Notes under the pieces: generated by a model
What the model saw: only the letters and a program-made list of their open reading frames with translations
Databases searched by the model: none
What the model was told of the DNA's origin: nothing
Shown: positions 37,246 through 45,953 of the stretch, one piece after another
Layout: every line of letters begins with the position of its first letter
Position numbering within the stretch: the first letter of the stretch is position 1
Position numbers and translations under genes: made by a program
From: Chitinophagaceae bacterium
GTDB lineage: Bacteria; Bacteroidota; Bacteroidia; Chitinophagales; Chitinophagaceae
Direction: 5' to 3'
Length of the DNA stretch: 63,894 bases
NCBI GenBank assembly: GCA_021151685.1
Contig: JAGKWS010000011.1
Location: 1-63,894, forward strand

Positions 37246-37278
37246 GCTGTAAGTCTTGAAATTCCAAATACCAGGCTA

Positions 37279-38856
37279 TTAAATCAGTGTCAGTACTATT
37301 GAGTTCAGAATACGAGGTTGACCATCTGGTCCTACTGCCTTTATGTTCTCAATAAACACTTTATCGCCTGCACGAGCTCCATCCATTGCTTTTCTGATGT
37401 TTGGATTGTCACCCAAGCGACAACCAACAGCTCTGTTCTCTACGTTGAATGGACCAACGATATCTCTGCCCTTAGGCAACATACTGTAGGTGAAAGAGAT
37501 AATTTTGAAACTTGCTGCAAAGTCGAAAGATTCCAGTGTGGCAGCAGGTGCTATTTGTATACGGAAGGTACCAGCAGGCATTGAACCACCAGTAGAGCCA
37601 CCGAGTTTGGCAACAGGGTCTGGTATACGTTTTACACGCACTTCCATTACACCTACATTCTTTGCTGCACCCTTGTCCTTACCCTTGGCCATAATGTTTA
37701 TATTAACCTTGCCGATCTTTTCACCGGTGCGGATAATAAAGTGACCCTTGGCCGAAGAATCGCGCACTTTACAACCAGGCGCATCCAGATACACATCCTC
37801 TACCGAGTAACCAGCAGCGGCAACAGTAACCGGGTTATCTACACCTATGTAAAACACGTTCATCTTATCGAGCTGCATAGAAGCACCAGTAGTACCTACC
37901 ATGTATTCGAACTTCCACTCTTTTTCGATAGGGCCACCGTCCGACTGTAGTACTATTTTACCACGTACTGTTTGCAGACCTGTGCCTTTTGCAACAGTTT
38001 CCCAGGGAACAACACCATTCTGAGCAGGCTTGATACTTCCGCCGCCACCCATCATTTTCACTTCGGGCTTTACAGCTTTGTTGAACGCGGCCAACAAGAT
38101 TGATGCCTGAATCTTATCACCTTCCAGCGCATAGCTCTGTGATGGTAATGCAATGGCAGCAATGGTGTCGAACTTCAGATCCTTCAAATGCGCCTCTTTA
38201 TACAGTTTGTCTATAACAAGCTGCTGACTGGCACGCACGTCGTTCTGAAATTTAGAAAACAGTGCCAGTGATGCCACAGCGGGCATGTGCTCAAAGTTTT
38301 CAATGTTCCAATCGCCCGTTGGGTTGTGCTCGTTTTTCACGGCAGGCTTCACAGCCAAAGGAAGTGTTTTTGCAAACTGATCGGCATCTCTTTTATCAAC
38401 CTGATCGATAAGGAACTGACGCAACTCTTCTATTCTCTTTCTCAAATCATCGCCACCTTTCTTTTCTACTAGCAGCAATGTAGTTGCATCAATGTTATCC
38501 ATCTTGTCGGGCATGGTGCTATCGGTGTGCGAGTAGCCACCAGCTTCCATTACCACTTTATGCTTCCAGTCTTTCAGGTACTTCACCATGTCGTCGCAAC
38601 GTTTTACAACTTCATCAGCTTTTATCCTGTATGGACGCACTTTATCGGCCTGACCAGGCGCTTTTTCGTTTTCAACTATCTGGTCATAAACCTCCTGAGT
38701 TTTTTGCTCAATTGATTCATTCGAACGATCGATACTCACACTCAACGTTTTGAAGGCGTTGAGAATTTCGTTTGATACGTTTAGGGCCAGCAGGGCTGTC
38801 AACACCAAGTACATGAGGTTGATCATCAACTGCCGCGGCTCTTTAGGTATAGACAT
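37279..38856 (-). CDS. gldM: Gliding motility / T9SS motor protein GldM
   Basis: A 525-residue inner-membrane protein whose single N-terminal helix (MINLMYLVLTALLALNVS, residues about 11-28) joins the GldL pentamer and whose large periplasmic part (four domains D1-D4 in known structures) reaches GldK/GldN. The N-terminal KEPRQLMINLMYLVLTALLA is characteristic, and VAAAGYSVEDVYLDAPGC marks the later domains. Length matches the family. It transmits proton-motive-force energy from GldL to the outer-membrane translocon. Third gene of the operon, 59 bases after gldL. Confidence 0.96.
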   Translation of the reverse strand: MSIPKEPRQLMINLMYLVLTALLALNVSNEILNAFKTLSVSIDRSNESIEQKTQEVYDQIVENEKAPGQADKVRPYRIKADEVVKRCDDMVKYLKDWKHKVVMEAGGYSHTDSTMPDKMDNIDATTLLLVEKKGGDDLRKRIEELRQFLIDQVDKRDADQFAKTLPLAVKPAVKNEHNPTGDWNIENFEHMPAVASLALFSKFQNDVRASQQLVIDKLYKEAHLKDLKFDTIAAIALPSQSYALEGDKIQASILLAAFNKAVKPEVKMMGGGGSIKPAQNGVVPWETVAKGTGLQTVRGKIVLQSDGGPIEKEWKFEYMVGTTGASMQLDKMNVFYIGVDNPVTVAAAGYSVEDVYLDAPGCKVRDSSAKGHFIIRTGEKIGKVNINIMAKGKDKGAAKNVGVMEVRVKRIPDPVAKLGGSTGGSMPAGTFRIQIAPAATLESFDFAASFKIISFTYSMLPKGRDIVGPFNVENRAVGCRLGDNPNIRKAMDGARAGDKVFIENIKAVGPDGQPRILNSIVLTLI

Positions 38857-38915
38857 TCTTTATCTTTTACTATCGTTAGTAATATTTATTTCGAGCTCAT
38901 GCATGGGGGCTGAAA

Positions 38916-39725
38916 TCAGCGACCTTGCATTGCAGACAACATGTTACCATAAATCTGATTCAGTGTAGTCAGATTCTTAGCCAACAATGCAATCTGGTCT
39001 TTGGTGTTTGCAGCGTCTTTTGCACTTGCAGCCATAGAGTCTGATGCGGTAACAAGGTTACTGTAGAACTTGTTCATTGCTTTCAGGTGGTTGTTCGCAT
39101 CAGTCAGTTCTACTTCATATATCTGATTGAGGTTACCCAGATTTTTAGAAAGCACTTTTACCTGCTCATGGAACTTCATTGTGTCATCTGCTGCTACGTT
39201 GAAGGCACCCATTGTTTTGGTAGCACCAGCGAATGTATCTTTCATTTTACCTAATGCATCAGCAGCTTCACGTGCACTTTGAGAGTAAGCTCCAGTAGAG
39301 GCTGTTACTTCGGTAATATCCTTCATCTGGTCTACAGTAGCACTAAAACGCTGAAAATTTTCACCAAGACGCTTGATAACAGTTGGATTCACCTGAGAAT
39401 CTTCCAGCATTTTGTCCAATGCTTTGGCCGGAGAATCTTTTTTTACCACATTGGCGTTTTTGCCGTGCGCTTCAACATGTGGGTTCTTGGTAATATCCGG
39501 ATAAAAACGCTCCCAATAATAGTCGGCGTGAGGAGGAAGAAGACCAAGAAGAGCAAACAGAAACACTTCTACAGACATACCTGCAGTAAGCATGATACTA
39601 CCACCGGGCCAGTGCTGAATTTTGAAGAGGGCACCCAAAAGTACCACCGATGCACCAAGACCGATAATAAGGTTTTTTACGTATTTACCCCTGTCGGTTT
39701 CAAAAAATAACGTGATTGACTTCAT
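38916..39725 (-). CDS. gldL: Gliding motility / T9SS motor protein GldL
   Basis: A 269-residue inner-membrane protein. Two helices (about residues 17-35 and 42-62) carry the FKIQHWPGG turn and Glu53 in GMSVEVFLF, equivalent to the conserved membrane Glu needed for proton-driven rotation. The rest is a cytoplasmic, mainly helical and probably coiled-coil domain with repeated LxxLNQIYE(V/L) elements near the C-terminus. With GldM it forms the motor that powers secretion and gliding. Second gene of the operon, 60 bases after gldK. Confidence 0.96.
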   Translation of the reverse strand: MKSITLFFETDRGKYVKNLIIGLGASVVLLGALFKIQHWPGGSIMLTAGMSVEVFLFALLGLLPPHADYYWERFYPDITKNPHVEAHGKNANVVKKDSPAKALDKMLEDSQVNPTVIKRLGENFQRFSATVDQMKDITEVTASTGAYSQSAREAADALGKMKDTFAGATKTMGAFNVAADDTMKFHEQVKVLSKNLGNLNQIYEVELTDANNHLKAMNKFYSNLVTASDSMAASAKDAANTKDQIALLAKNLTTLNQIYGNMLSAMQGR

Positions 39726-39785
39726 TGTATCCGGATTTTTCTTAGCAGTTATTATTTAATAATAGTTGAGTGTTCATTCCTTTTA

Positions 39786-41051
39786 TTATCTCATTGGGCG
39801 TCTGTTGCTCAGGGCCGGGTTCACCTCGGTATATACGCAGCGGAAACCTATATATGCTTTGGCAGTATCCTTGTATTCATAGTCGCGGGTACTTACCTGC
39901 AGGTAGTATTGTACATCGCGCCAGCTACCACCACGTACCACCTTACGCTTCATGTACAGTGGCGAGTTATCGGCCGCATCGAAGGTAACATTCGGGTTCA
40001 TGTCAGCCATCTGGTTGTATGCACCACCGTAGTATGCCGATTGAGTCCATTCTGACACGTTACCAGCCATGTTCTTCAGGCCGTAATCGTTTGCGTTGTA
40101 TTTATCAACAGGCACAGTGTACAAACCGCCATCGGCAGCATAGTTGCCACGTAGTGGTTTGAAGTTGGCCAAATAACAACCTTTCTTGTTGATGATGTAC
40201 GGACCACCCCATGGGAATGGTGATTGGTTGCGACCGCCACGGGCTGCCCACTCCCACTCCTGCTCTGTTGGCAGACGGAAACGGTGCTCTGTATAGAGGC
40301 GCATTTTTTCGCGTTCAGATTTCCAATATTGTGTTCTCCATTCGCAGAAAGCATTGGCTTGCTCCCAGTTAACACCTACAACAGGGTATCTGTTGAAACC
40401 AGTGAACCAGAAATACTGCATGGCTATAGGCTCGTTGAATGCATAGTTGAACTGACGCATCCACACCGTAGTGTCGGGGTATGCATCTATATCGTGATCT
40501 ATCACAAACTTAGAACGAGACTCAGTAGGATGCTTGATGGCATTAGCAAAATCGAATGTGCGGTAATGGTACTTGAGTTTGCTTGCATCAATCTCCTTAC
40601 GTCCCCAACCCGATTGGTCGGCAGGTACGTACATAGAAGCCAATTGGTCCTGAACTTCCGGATCGCGCCAGTTGATGCGTTTACGCCAATCTAAATGCTG
40701 CGAACCGTCTGGCATATCCTTAAAGTCGCCCAGCAGGAAGTGCGCTATAGAATCCCTTACATAGTTGGTATACTGGCGATATTCAGCGTTGGAAATTTCC
40801 GTTGCATCCATATAGAAACCAACAATCTGCACTGTATGTACAGTCGCGTCGTTTCTGCCACGGATGTCTTCGTCACTTGCCCCCATTTTGTACGATCCTG
40901 ATGGGATATACATCATACCTATAGGCAGCGGAGCTTTGTAATTCATACGCGTCTGATCGCCCACAAGCTGGCCATTGGAGCCCGGATTACCGCAGCTTGC
41001 AGCAAAAGCCAACACTGCTAAAGCCGAAACCTTCAGGGAAGTTTTTTTCAT
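39786..41051 (-). CDS. gldK: Gliding motility / T9SS lipoprotein GldK
   Basis: A 421-residue outer-membrane lipoprotein. ATG 41051 begins a type II signal (MKKTSLKVSALAVLAFAASC) with Cys20 lipidated; the longer frame from 41213 adds 54 unrelated residues. The mature part is a formylglycine-generating-enzyme-like (FGE-sulfatase) domain: PSGSYKMGASDED, ATEISNAEYRQY, PVVGVNWEQANAFCEW, RLPTEQEWEWAARGG, NMAGNVSEW and the final VRGGSWRD...GFRCV. The domain is structural in GldK, which forms the periplasmic ring with GldN. First gene of gldKLMN. No exact -7 box was found upstream. Confidence 0.95.
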   Translation of the reverse strand: MKKTSLKVSALAVLAFAASCGNPGSNGQLVGDQTRMNYKAPLPIGMMYIPSGSYKMGASDEDIRGRNDATVHTVQIVGFYMDATEISNAEYRQYTNYVRDSIAHFLLGDFKDMPDGSQHLDWRKRINWRDPEVQDQLASMYVPADQSGWGRKEIDASKLKYHYRTFDFANAIKHPTESRSKFVIDHDIDAYPDTTVWMRQFNYAFNEPIAMQYFWFTGFNRYPVVGVNWEQANAFCEWRTQYWKSEREKMRLYTEHRFRLPTEQEWEWAARGGRNQSPFPWGGPYIINKKGCYLANFKPLRGNYAADGGLYTVPVDKYNANDYGLKNMAGNVSEWTQSAYYGGAYNQMADMNPNVTFDAADNSPLYMKRKVVRGGSWRDVQYYLQVSTRDYEYKDTAKAYIGFRCVYTEVNPALSNRRPMR

Positions 41052-41217
41052 ACTACTATCTATTGTTTTTGCAATGAATGCACCTGATATTTTTGCCTTT
41101 TTTAACGTTCTGCACAAAACCGATGCACAATATTCAAAGTTTTTTTGAAAAATACAAGCAGAGCGAAAAAAATGTTGCCCTTTCAAACTATAACCGAGTT
41201 CAAAAGGCGTCAAAATT

Positions 41218-43251
41218 TTAACGTTCTTTTTGCTGTGCTATCAACTTTTCCACATGTTCTACACTATTTACCGGCGGCAAACAGGCAGACTTTGAACAAA
41301 CAAATATAGCCAATTTGCCATTAAAATATTTTTTTTCAAAAATCGCCGGTTCGCATATTTCTTTTTCGCAAGCAAGCACCCATGCATGGGGTATATACTT
41401 GCTGTGCAGGGCATGGGCAGCTACCACTGCATCGCTGCCAGTAACCACCACCGTTAGCGGGCCTACCACCATTTGCTGCATCTGCTGTGCCCACAATGCA
41501 AACGATGTGGGGTACCGCAATACGGTAGCACTCATATTTTGCAACATACGTTCTGCCCTCATTATCCATCCGTTGCGCTCTGTAGCCATACCCGCCAGCA
41601 GCAGATTTCGGGCCATTATACTATTGGGCGATGGTGTTGCACCATCGTATAGGTCTACCTTGCGCACTGGTATATCGGCCTGACCTACAGGAGTGTAGTA
41701 GAAAAATACATCATCCTGACTGAATTTGTCTGTCACCTCGCCTATCAGTGCTGCTGCCTTGTTTATATAAGCCCCATCGCCTGTGGCCGATGCCAGTTGC
41801 AGTTGTGCCTGTATGAGGCAGGCATAGTCATCCAGCTTGGCAGGTATGCGGGCCACACCGTCTTTGCATGTGTGCAGCAGGCCCGTGGCACAGGTGTATG
41901 CATCCTCCATCCACTGCATGTGGGCGGCAGCCTGTGTCAGGTAATCGTTATTGCCAAAAGCCATGGCGGCATCGCACAATGCCTTATTCATCATGGCATT
42001 CCATGCCAGCAAGCATTTATCGTCGGTAAGCGGGCGAATACGCTGTTGTCTCATAGCCAACAAACGGTTGCTGGCTATGGCTACTTCTTCCATCAGTTCC
42101 TGCTCACTTATTCCCAACTCGCCCGCTACCAGTGCCGCAGGTTGGGGTATATGCAATATATTGGTATGCTCCCAGTTGCCGCCTGGGGTTACCCCCCAGT
42201 ACCGGGCTACATGGCCTGTGGGGTCTACACTGGCAGCAGTCCATTCTTCCCATGTCCAAGTGTAGTATTTACCTTCTACCCCTTCGCTATCTGCATCCAG
42301 CGCGCAGTAAAAACCACCCGTTGGGTGCCGCAGTTCGCGGTTCACAAAGGCAATGATATCTTCTGCAATGGTTTTGTAGCGGTCGGTACGGGTCTGCAAC
42401 CAAGCCTCGCACAGCACACTTATCAGCAGCGCATTGTCGTACAGCATTTTCTCAAAATGGGGTATCAACCAGTGGCGGTCGGTAGCATACCGGGCCAAAC
42501 CACCACCTATCTGGTCATATATGCCACCATCTATCATAGCATCGAGGCTACGCAGGGCATGTTGCAGGGCAGGCTGGTAACCTGTATAACTATAATGTTG
42601 CAACAAGTAGCTTATAGCCATTGTACCCGGAAATTTGGGCGCATTGCCAAACCCACCCGCCTCTTTGTCGGCTTGTGTCAGCAAATTGTCGGCCATTTTG
42701 CGGCAGGTTTCTACTGTGGGGGCATCTGTCTGCGGATTGGTCATTCTGCGCGATGCCTGTTTCAAGTGTTCTATCATCTGCGATGCCTGTGCGGCTACCT
42801 CATCGGGCTGGTTGCGCCACACCTCGCTCATTCGCTGCAACAATTGCCGCCACGAGGGGCGGCTGTAAGCCGGTTGCGGCGGGTAGTAAGTACCTCCAAA
42901 AAACGGTTCGCGTTCCGGCGTTACAAACACATTCAGCGGCCAGCCCCCGCTGCCGCTTATGGCCTGCACGGCATCCATATACATATGGTCCACATCGGGG
43001 TGTTCCTCCCGGTCTACCTTTACGCATACAAAGTGTTGGTTCATGAAGGCGGCTGTGCCGGGGTCTTCAAAGCTTTCGCGCTCCATTACGTGGCACCAGT
43101 GGCAGGCAGCATACCCAATACTCACCAATACGGGCACATTGCGCCTTGCGGCCTCGGCAAATGCTTCATCGCCCCAGGGGTGCCAGTCTACAGGGTTGTG
43201 TGCGTGCTGTTGCAGGTATGGGCTCTGCTCGTGTAGTAATCTGTTGGCCAT
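41218..43251 (-). CDS. Thioredoxin-domain protein of the YyaL/DUF255 family
   Basis: A 677-residue protein. Residues 1-165 form a thioredoxin-like DUF255 domain beginning NRLLHEQSPYLQQHAHNPV, with the redox motif Cys50-His-Trp-Cys53 and GWPLNVFVTPE. The rest resembles an alpha/alpha toroid as in N-acylglucosamine epimerase-like proteins (GGIYDQIGGGLARYATD, WLIPHFEKMLYDNA, YCALDADSEG). There is no signal peptide, so it is cytoplasmic. Biochemical function in bacteria is not established. A TAnnTTTG box lies 4 bases before the ATG. gldK starts 166 bases downstream, too far to assume an operon. Confidence 0.9.
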   Translation of the reverse strand: MANRLLHEQSPYLQQHAHNPVDWHPWGDEAFAEAARRNVPVLVSIGYAACHWCHVMERESFEDPGTAAFMNQHFVCVKVDREEHPDVDHMYMDAVQAISGSGGWPLNVFVTPEREPFFGGTYYPPQPAYSRPSWRQLLQRMSEVWRNQPDEVAAQASQMIEHLKQASRRMTNPQTDAPTVETCRKMADNLLTQADKEAGGFGNAPKFPGTMAISYLLQHYSYTGYQPALQHALRSLDAMIDGGIYDQIGGGLARYATDRHWLIPHFEKMLYDNALLISVLCEAWLQTRTDRYKTIAEDIIAFVNRELRHPTGGFYCALDADSEGVEGKYYTWTWEEWTAASVDPTGHVARYWGVTPGGNWEHTNILHIPQPAALVAGELGISEQELMEEVAIASNRLLAMRQQRIRPLTDDKCLLAWNAMMNKALCDAAMAFGNNDYLTQAAAHMQWMEDAYTCATGLLHTCKDGVARIPAKLDDYACLIQAQLQLASATGDGAYINKAAALIGEVTDKFSQDDVFFYYTPVGQADIPVRKVDLYDGATPSPNSIMARNLLLAGMATERNGWIMRAERMLQNMSATVLRYPTSFALWAQQMQQMVVGPLTVVVTGSDAVVAAHALHSKYIPHAWVLACEKEICEPAIFEKKYFNGKLAIFVCSKSACLPPVNSVEHVEKLIAQQKER

Positions 43252-43255
43252 ACAG

Positions 43256-43263
43256 CAAAGGTA
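43256..43263 (-). promoter_or_regulatory. -7 box directly before the DUF255 gene
   Basis: TACCTTTG on the minus strand fits TAnnTTTG; only CTGT separates it from ATG 43251, so the mRNA would be leaderless. Confidence 0.5.
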
Positions 43264-43296
43264 ATACCCCGTATGCAGTGTGTATCTATTGCTGCA

Positions 43297-44031
43297 TCAG
43301 CCCGGCTGCCGGCCATCGGCATAGTCGGGTATCAGGTCTATATGGTCGCCACCACGCAGGCGCAGCCATACCTTGGCCGATGTCAGCACATCGCCGGTGC
43401 AGTACCTGGCTATACGATCCAGATCGCCGTCGCGCCAGTACACATCGCCTACCTGGCTACCGTCTATATCGCCCTTGGGCGATGGTATACCCAGCACACA
43501 GGCCAGCAGCGATAGTGATGTATAGTTTTTATTATCGCCAAACTTCCACAGCTCCAGCGTGTCTATATGGTGTATCTCCCATGGCTTCTTGCCAGACAGG
43601 CGCAGGCAAGCAGGCAATGGTATACCGTTTATTACCAGCCTGCGGCAAATGAACGGAATATCGAACTCGCGTATGTTGTGCCCGCAAAAACGTACCTCGC
43701 CATGCAGGGCCGCTATGCGGTCTACTACCCGCACAAAGTCGGTCAGTACATCGTGTTCGTTATGGCCCGATATGGTTTTCAGCCTCAACTTCCACTCACC
43801 TGCCGCATGATACATACTACCAAAGCCAATACAAATGATTTTGGCAAACTCTGAGTATACACCTGCCCTGCCTTCAAACAGGTCGCCTGCTGTGGTATCG
43901 CCTGCATTCTTTATCAGGCGGGCCTTTCGTTCCCACTCGGCCTGCATTGACTCAGATAGCTGTGCATAGGCAGGCTGCACCGGCACCGTCTCTATGTCTA
44001 CAAACAAAATACCCCCAAAATGCTCTGTCAT
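43297..44031 (-). CDS. Predicted 3'-5' exonuclease of the PolB-exo2 type
   Basis: A 244-residue RNase H-fold exonuclease. Motif I is FVDIETVP (residues 10-17, catalytic Asp and Glu), motif II is FCGHNIREFDIPFI with its Asp, and the third Asp is in ARYCTGDVLTSAKVWL. KIICIGFGSM lies between motifs I and II. This is the stand-alone family related to the proofreading domain of B-family polymerases; its substrate is unknown. The DUF255 gene begins 45 bases downstream on the same strand, with its own -7 box. Confidence 0.88.
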   Translation of the reverse strand: MTEHFGGILFVDIETVPVQPAYAQLSESMQAEWERKARLIKNAGDTTAGDLFEGRAGVYSEFAKIICIGFGSMYHAAGEWKLRLKTISGHNEHDVLTDFVRVVDRIAALHGEVRFCGHNIREFDIPFICRRLVINGIPLPACLRLSGKKPWEIHHIDTLELWKFGDNKNYTSLSLLACVLGIPSPKGDIDGSQVGDVYWRDGDLDRIARYCTGDVLTSAKVWLRLRGGDHIDLIPDYADGRQPG

Positions 44032-44043
44032 ATAAAACTGTAC

Positions 44044-44051
44044 TATATTTG
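44044..44051 (+). promoter_or_regulatory. -7 box of the coiled-coil protein gene
   Basis: TATATTTG fits TAnnTTTG; its G is 47 bases before ATG 44099, so the leader would be about 42 bases. Confidence 0.5.
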
Positions 44052-44098
44052 CATAGCGGTATTAACTTCTCTGCAAAACCGCCAACAACACACAAATT

Positions 44099-45046
44099 AT
44101 GAGCCAAATTAATCAAATCAATCCACAGGATCCGTCAAAAAACGCACCGGGTAGAAACAACTCCATGATCTACTGGGTGGTTATCCTCATTTTGCTGGCT
44201 GGCTGCATCTACCTCTTTATGAGCAAAAACCAGATGGCACAGCAAAACGCAGTGGTGATAGAGCAAAACAAACAAAGCTTCGACTCGCTGAGTACCGAAC
44301 AAGCTACGCTGAAGGCCGATTTTGATGCAGCATCGGTACGTATAGACCAGCTGACAACAGAAAACACCAAGCTGGACAGTGCCCTGCAAAACAGCAAAAA
44401 CGAAATGAGTAAGCTGCAATCGCAGATACGGGGCATACTGAGCAAGAAAAAGGCTACACAGGCCGAACTGGAACAGGCACGTACCATGATTGCCAGCCTG
44501 AACGATAAATCGAAAGAGTATGAAGCACGTATAGCCGAGCTGGAAAAAGAAAACACCATACTCACCGGCAAAAACAAGGTACTGACACAAGAGCGCGACT
44601 CGACCGTTACACAGAACATAGCCATCAAAAAGCTGGCCTCTGTATTGCATGCATCCAACATCAAGCTGGAAGCAGTGAAAATAAAACGCAATGGCAAAGA
44701 AAAAGAAACATCGCGCGCTAAACGTGCCGATGTGTTGCGAGTTACCTTCGACATAGATGAAAACCGCATAGCCGAAAGTGGCAACAAACTGCTGCACCTG
44801 CGCATTATAGCCCCCGATGGCACTACGCTGAACAGCGCAGCCAATGGGTCTGGCATGCTTACCACTGCCAAAGGCGATCACCTTTCTTACACAATTGCCA
44901 AGAGCGTAGGCCTTACACAAAACCAGAAAGTAGGGGGCCTTACTGCCGACTGGAACCAAAATGGCGACTATGCCAAGGGGGCCTACAAAATAGAAATATA
45001 CCACGACGGGTATAACATAGGCAATGGCGAAGTAACCCTGAAATAA
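44099..45046 (+). CDS. Membrane-anchored coiled-coil protein of unknown function
   Basis: A 315-residue protein with one helix near the N-terminus (residues about 23-40, MIYWVVILILLAGCIYLF) and a long coiled coil (about 45-185, heptads rich in Lys, Glu, Gln and Leu). The C-terminal 130 residues form a compact domain (VLRVTFDIDENRIAESGNK and LHLRIIAPDG) that ends in beta strands (YKIEIYHDGYNIGNGEV). The orientation suggests a periplasmic C-terminal domain. I do not recognise a named family. It is a single gene with its own promoter box and terminator, divergent from the exonuclease gene. Confidence 0.82.
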   Translation: MSQINQINPQDPSKNAPGRNNSMIYWVVILILLAGCIYLFMSKNQMAQQNAVVIEQNKQSFDSLSTEQATLKADFDAASVRIDQLTTENTKLDSALQNSKNEMSKLQSQIRGILSKKKATQAELEQARTMIASLNDKSKEYEARIAELEKENTILTGKNKVLTQERDSTVTQNIAIKKLASVLHASNIKLEAVKIKRNGKEKETSRAKRADVLRVTFDIDENRIAESGNKLLHLRIIAPDGTTLNSAANGSGMLTTAKGDHLSYTIAKSVGLTQNQKVGGLTADWNQNGDYAKGAYKIEIYHDGYNIGNGEVTLK

Positions 45047-45065
45047 TGGCTACCAACCACATAAC

Positions 45066-45101
45066 AAAAAGCGGCATACAGCATTGTGTGCCGCTTTTTT
45101 T
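45066..45101 (+). terminator. Intrinsic terminator of the coiled-coil gene
   Basis: A 10-bp stem with one G-T pair, GCGGCATACA (45071-45080) with TGTGTGCCGC (45085-45094), around a GCAT loop. Five A precede it and seven T follow. Confidence 0.92.
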
Positions 45102-45172
45102 GGCACTTGCCGGGGTGTGTTTAGTTAACAATTTTATAATGCCGCAACTTTTTTAGTTACGGAGGTGTAGAC

Positions 45173-45180
45173 TAAGTTTG
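45173..45180 (+). promoter_or_regulatory. -7 box of the two-component operon
   Basis: TAAGTTTG fits TAnnTTTG. The leader to ATG 45204 would be about 17 bases and contains GAGGAG (45193-45198) as a Shine-Dalgarno site. Confidence 0.5.
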
Positions 45181-45203
45181 CACCAGATTTTTGAGGAGCA
45201 TAT

Positions 45204-45890
45204 ATGGAAGTTTTTCCGGGAAAAATACTGGTAGTAGACGATGAGCCAGAAATAGTGGAATTCATCACGTACAATTTGAAAAGCAAGGGATACCTTGTAT
45301 CATCGGCAAGAGATGGTGTAGAAGCCATACGCAAGGCCAAAGACTTCAGACCCAACCTGATACTGCTGGATGTGATGATGCCCAACAAAGACGGCATAGA
45401 AACCATCAAAGAACTACGGAACAACCCCGAGTTCGATGACACAGCCATCATCTTCCTTACTGCGCTCAATGACATGAAGCACGAGATAGAAGGATTGAGT
45501 ACCGGTGCCGATGACTACATTACCAAGCCCATAAAGCCCGAGCTGCTGGTTACCCGTATAGGCTCTGCCCTGCGCCGTTTTCGCAAAGACGAGGTACAAG
45601 ACCAGAAGCAAACCTTCGGCGATCTGGAAATCAACAAGACCAAGTTTACCGTTACCTATCAGGGCAACGATATAGTACTGGCCAAAAAAGAATTCGAACT
45701 GCTATCGCTGTTGGCATCCAAGCCAGGTCGTGTGTTTCTGCGCAACGAAATTTTGCAGCGCGTATGGGGTACCGATGTAATAGTAGGCGACCGTACTATA
45801 GATGTACACATCCGCAAAATTCGCCAGAAGGTGGGTATAGACCTCATTACCACCGTTAAAGGGGTAGGGTACAAATTCGAAATGCCCTGA
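45204..45890 (+). CDS. OmpR/PhoB-type response regulator
   Basis: A 228-residue transcription factor. The receiver domain has the acidic pair Asp12-Asp13, the phosphorylated Asp56 in LLDVMMP, Thr86 and Lys108 in ITKPIKP. The C-terminal winged helix (about 130-228) has KEFELLSLLASKPGRVFLRNEIL, VWG, RTIDVHIRKIRQKVG and the final TVKGVGYKFE. A GAGGAG site precedes the ATG. It lies 63 bases upstream of a histidine kinase gene, clearly its partner. It is not PorX, which lacks a winged helix, so direct control of the T9SS cannot be assumed. Confidence 0.95.
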   Translation: MEVFPGKILVVDDEPEIVEFITYNLKSKGYLVSSARDGVEAIRKAKDFRPNLILLDVMMPNKDGIETIKELRNNPEFDDTAIIFLTALNDMKHEIEGLSTGADDYITKPIKPELLVTRIGSALRRFRKDEVQDQKQTFGDLEINKTKFTVTYQGNDIVLAKKEFELLSLLASKPGRVFLRNEILQRVWGTDVIVGDRTIDVHIRKIRQKVGIDLITTVKGVGYKFEMP

Positions 45891-45953
45891 TTATCATTGT
45901 CTTTTCAGACCAAGGGGTACAGGCATTCCATCACATTTCAGTAATTTAGTAGC

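Noticed and set aside
41797..43236. A 479-codon plus-strand frame opposite the DUF255 gene
   Set aside because: No recognisable domain and low-complexity antisense composition; the minus-strand gene has a complete thioredoxin motif and family length.
45204..45890. Response regulator considered as PorX, the T9SS regulator
   Set aside because: It has a DNA-binding winged helix at the C-terminus, while PorX has a different effector domain; it also sits beside its own kinase.
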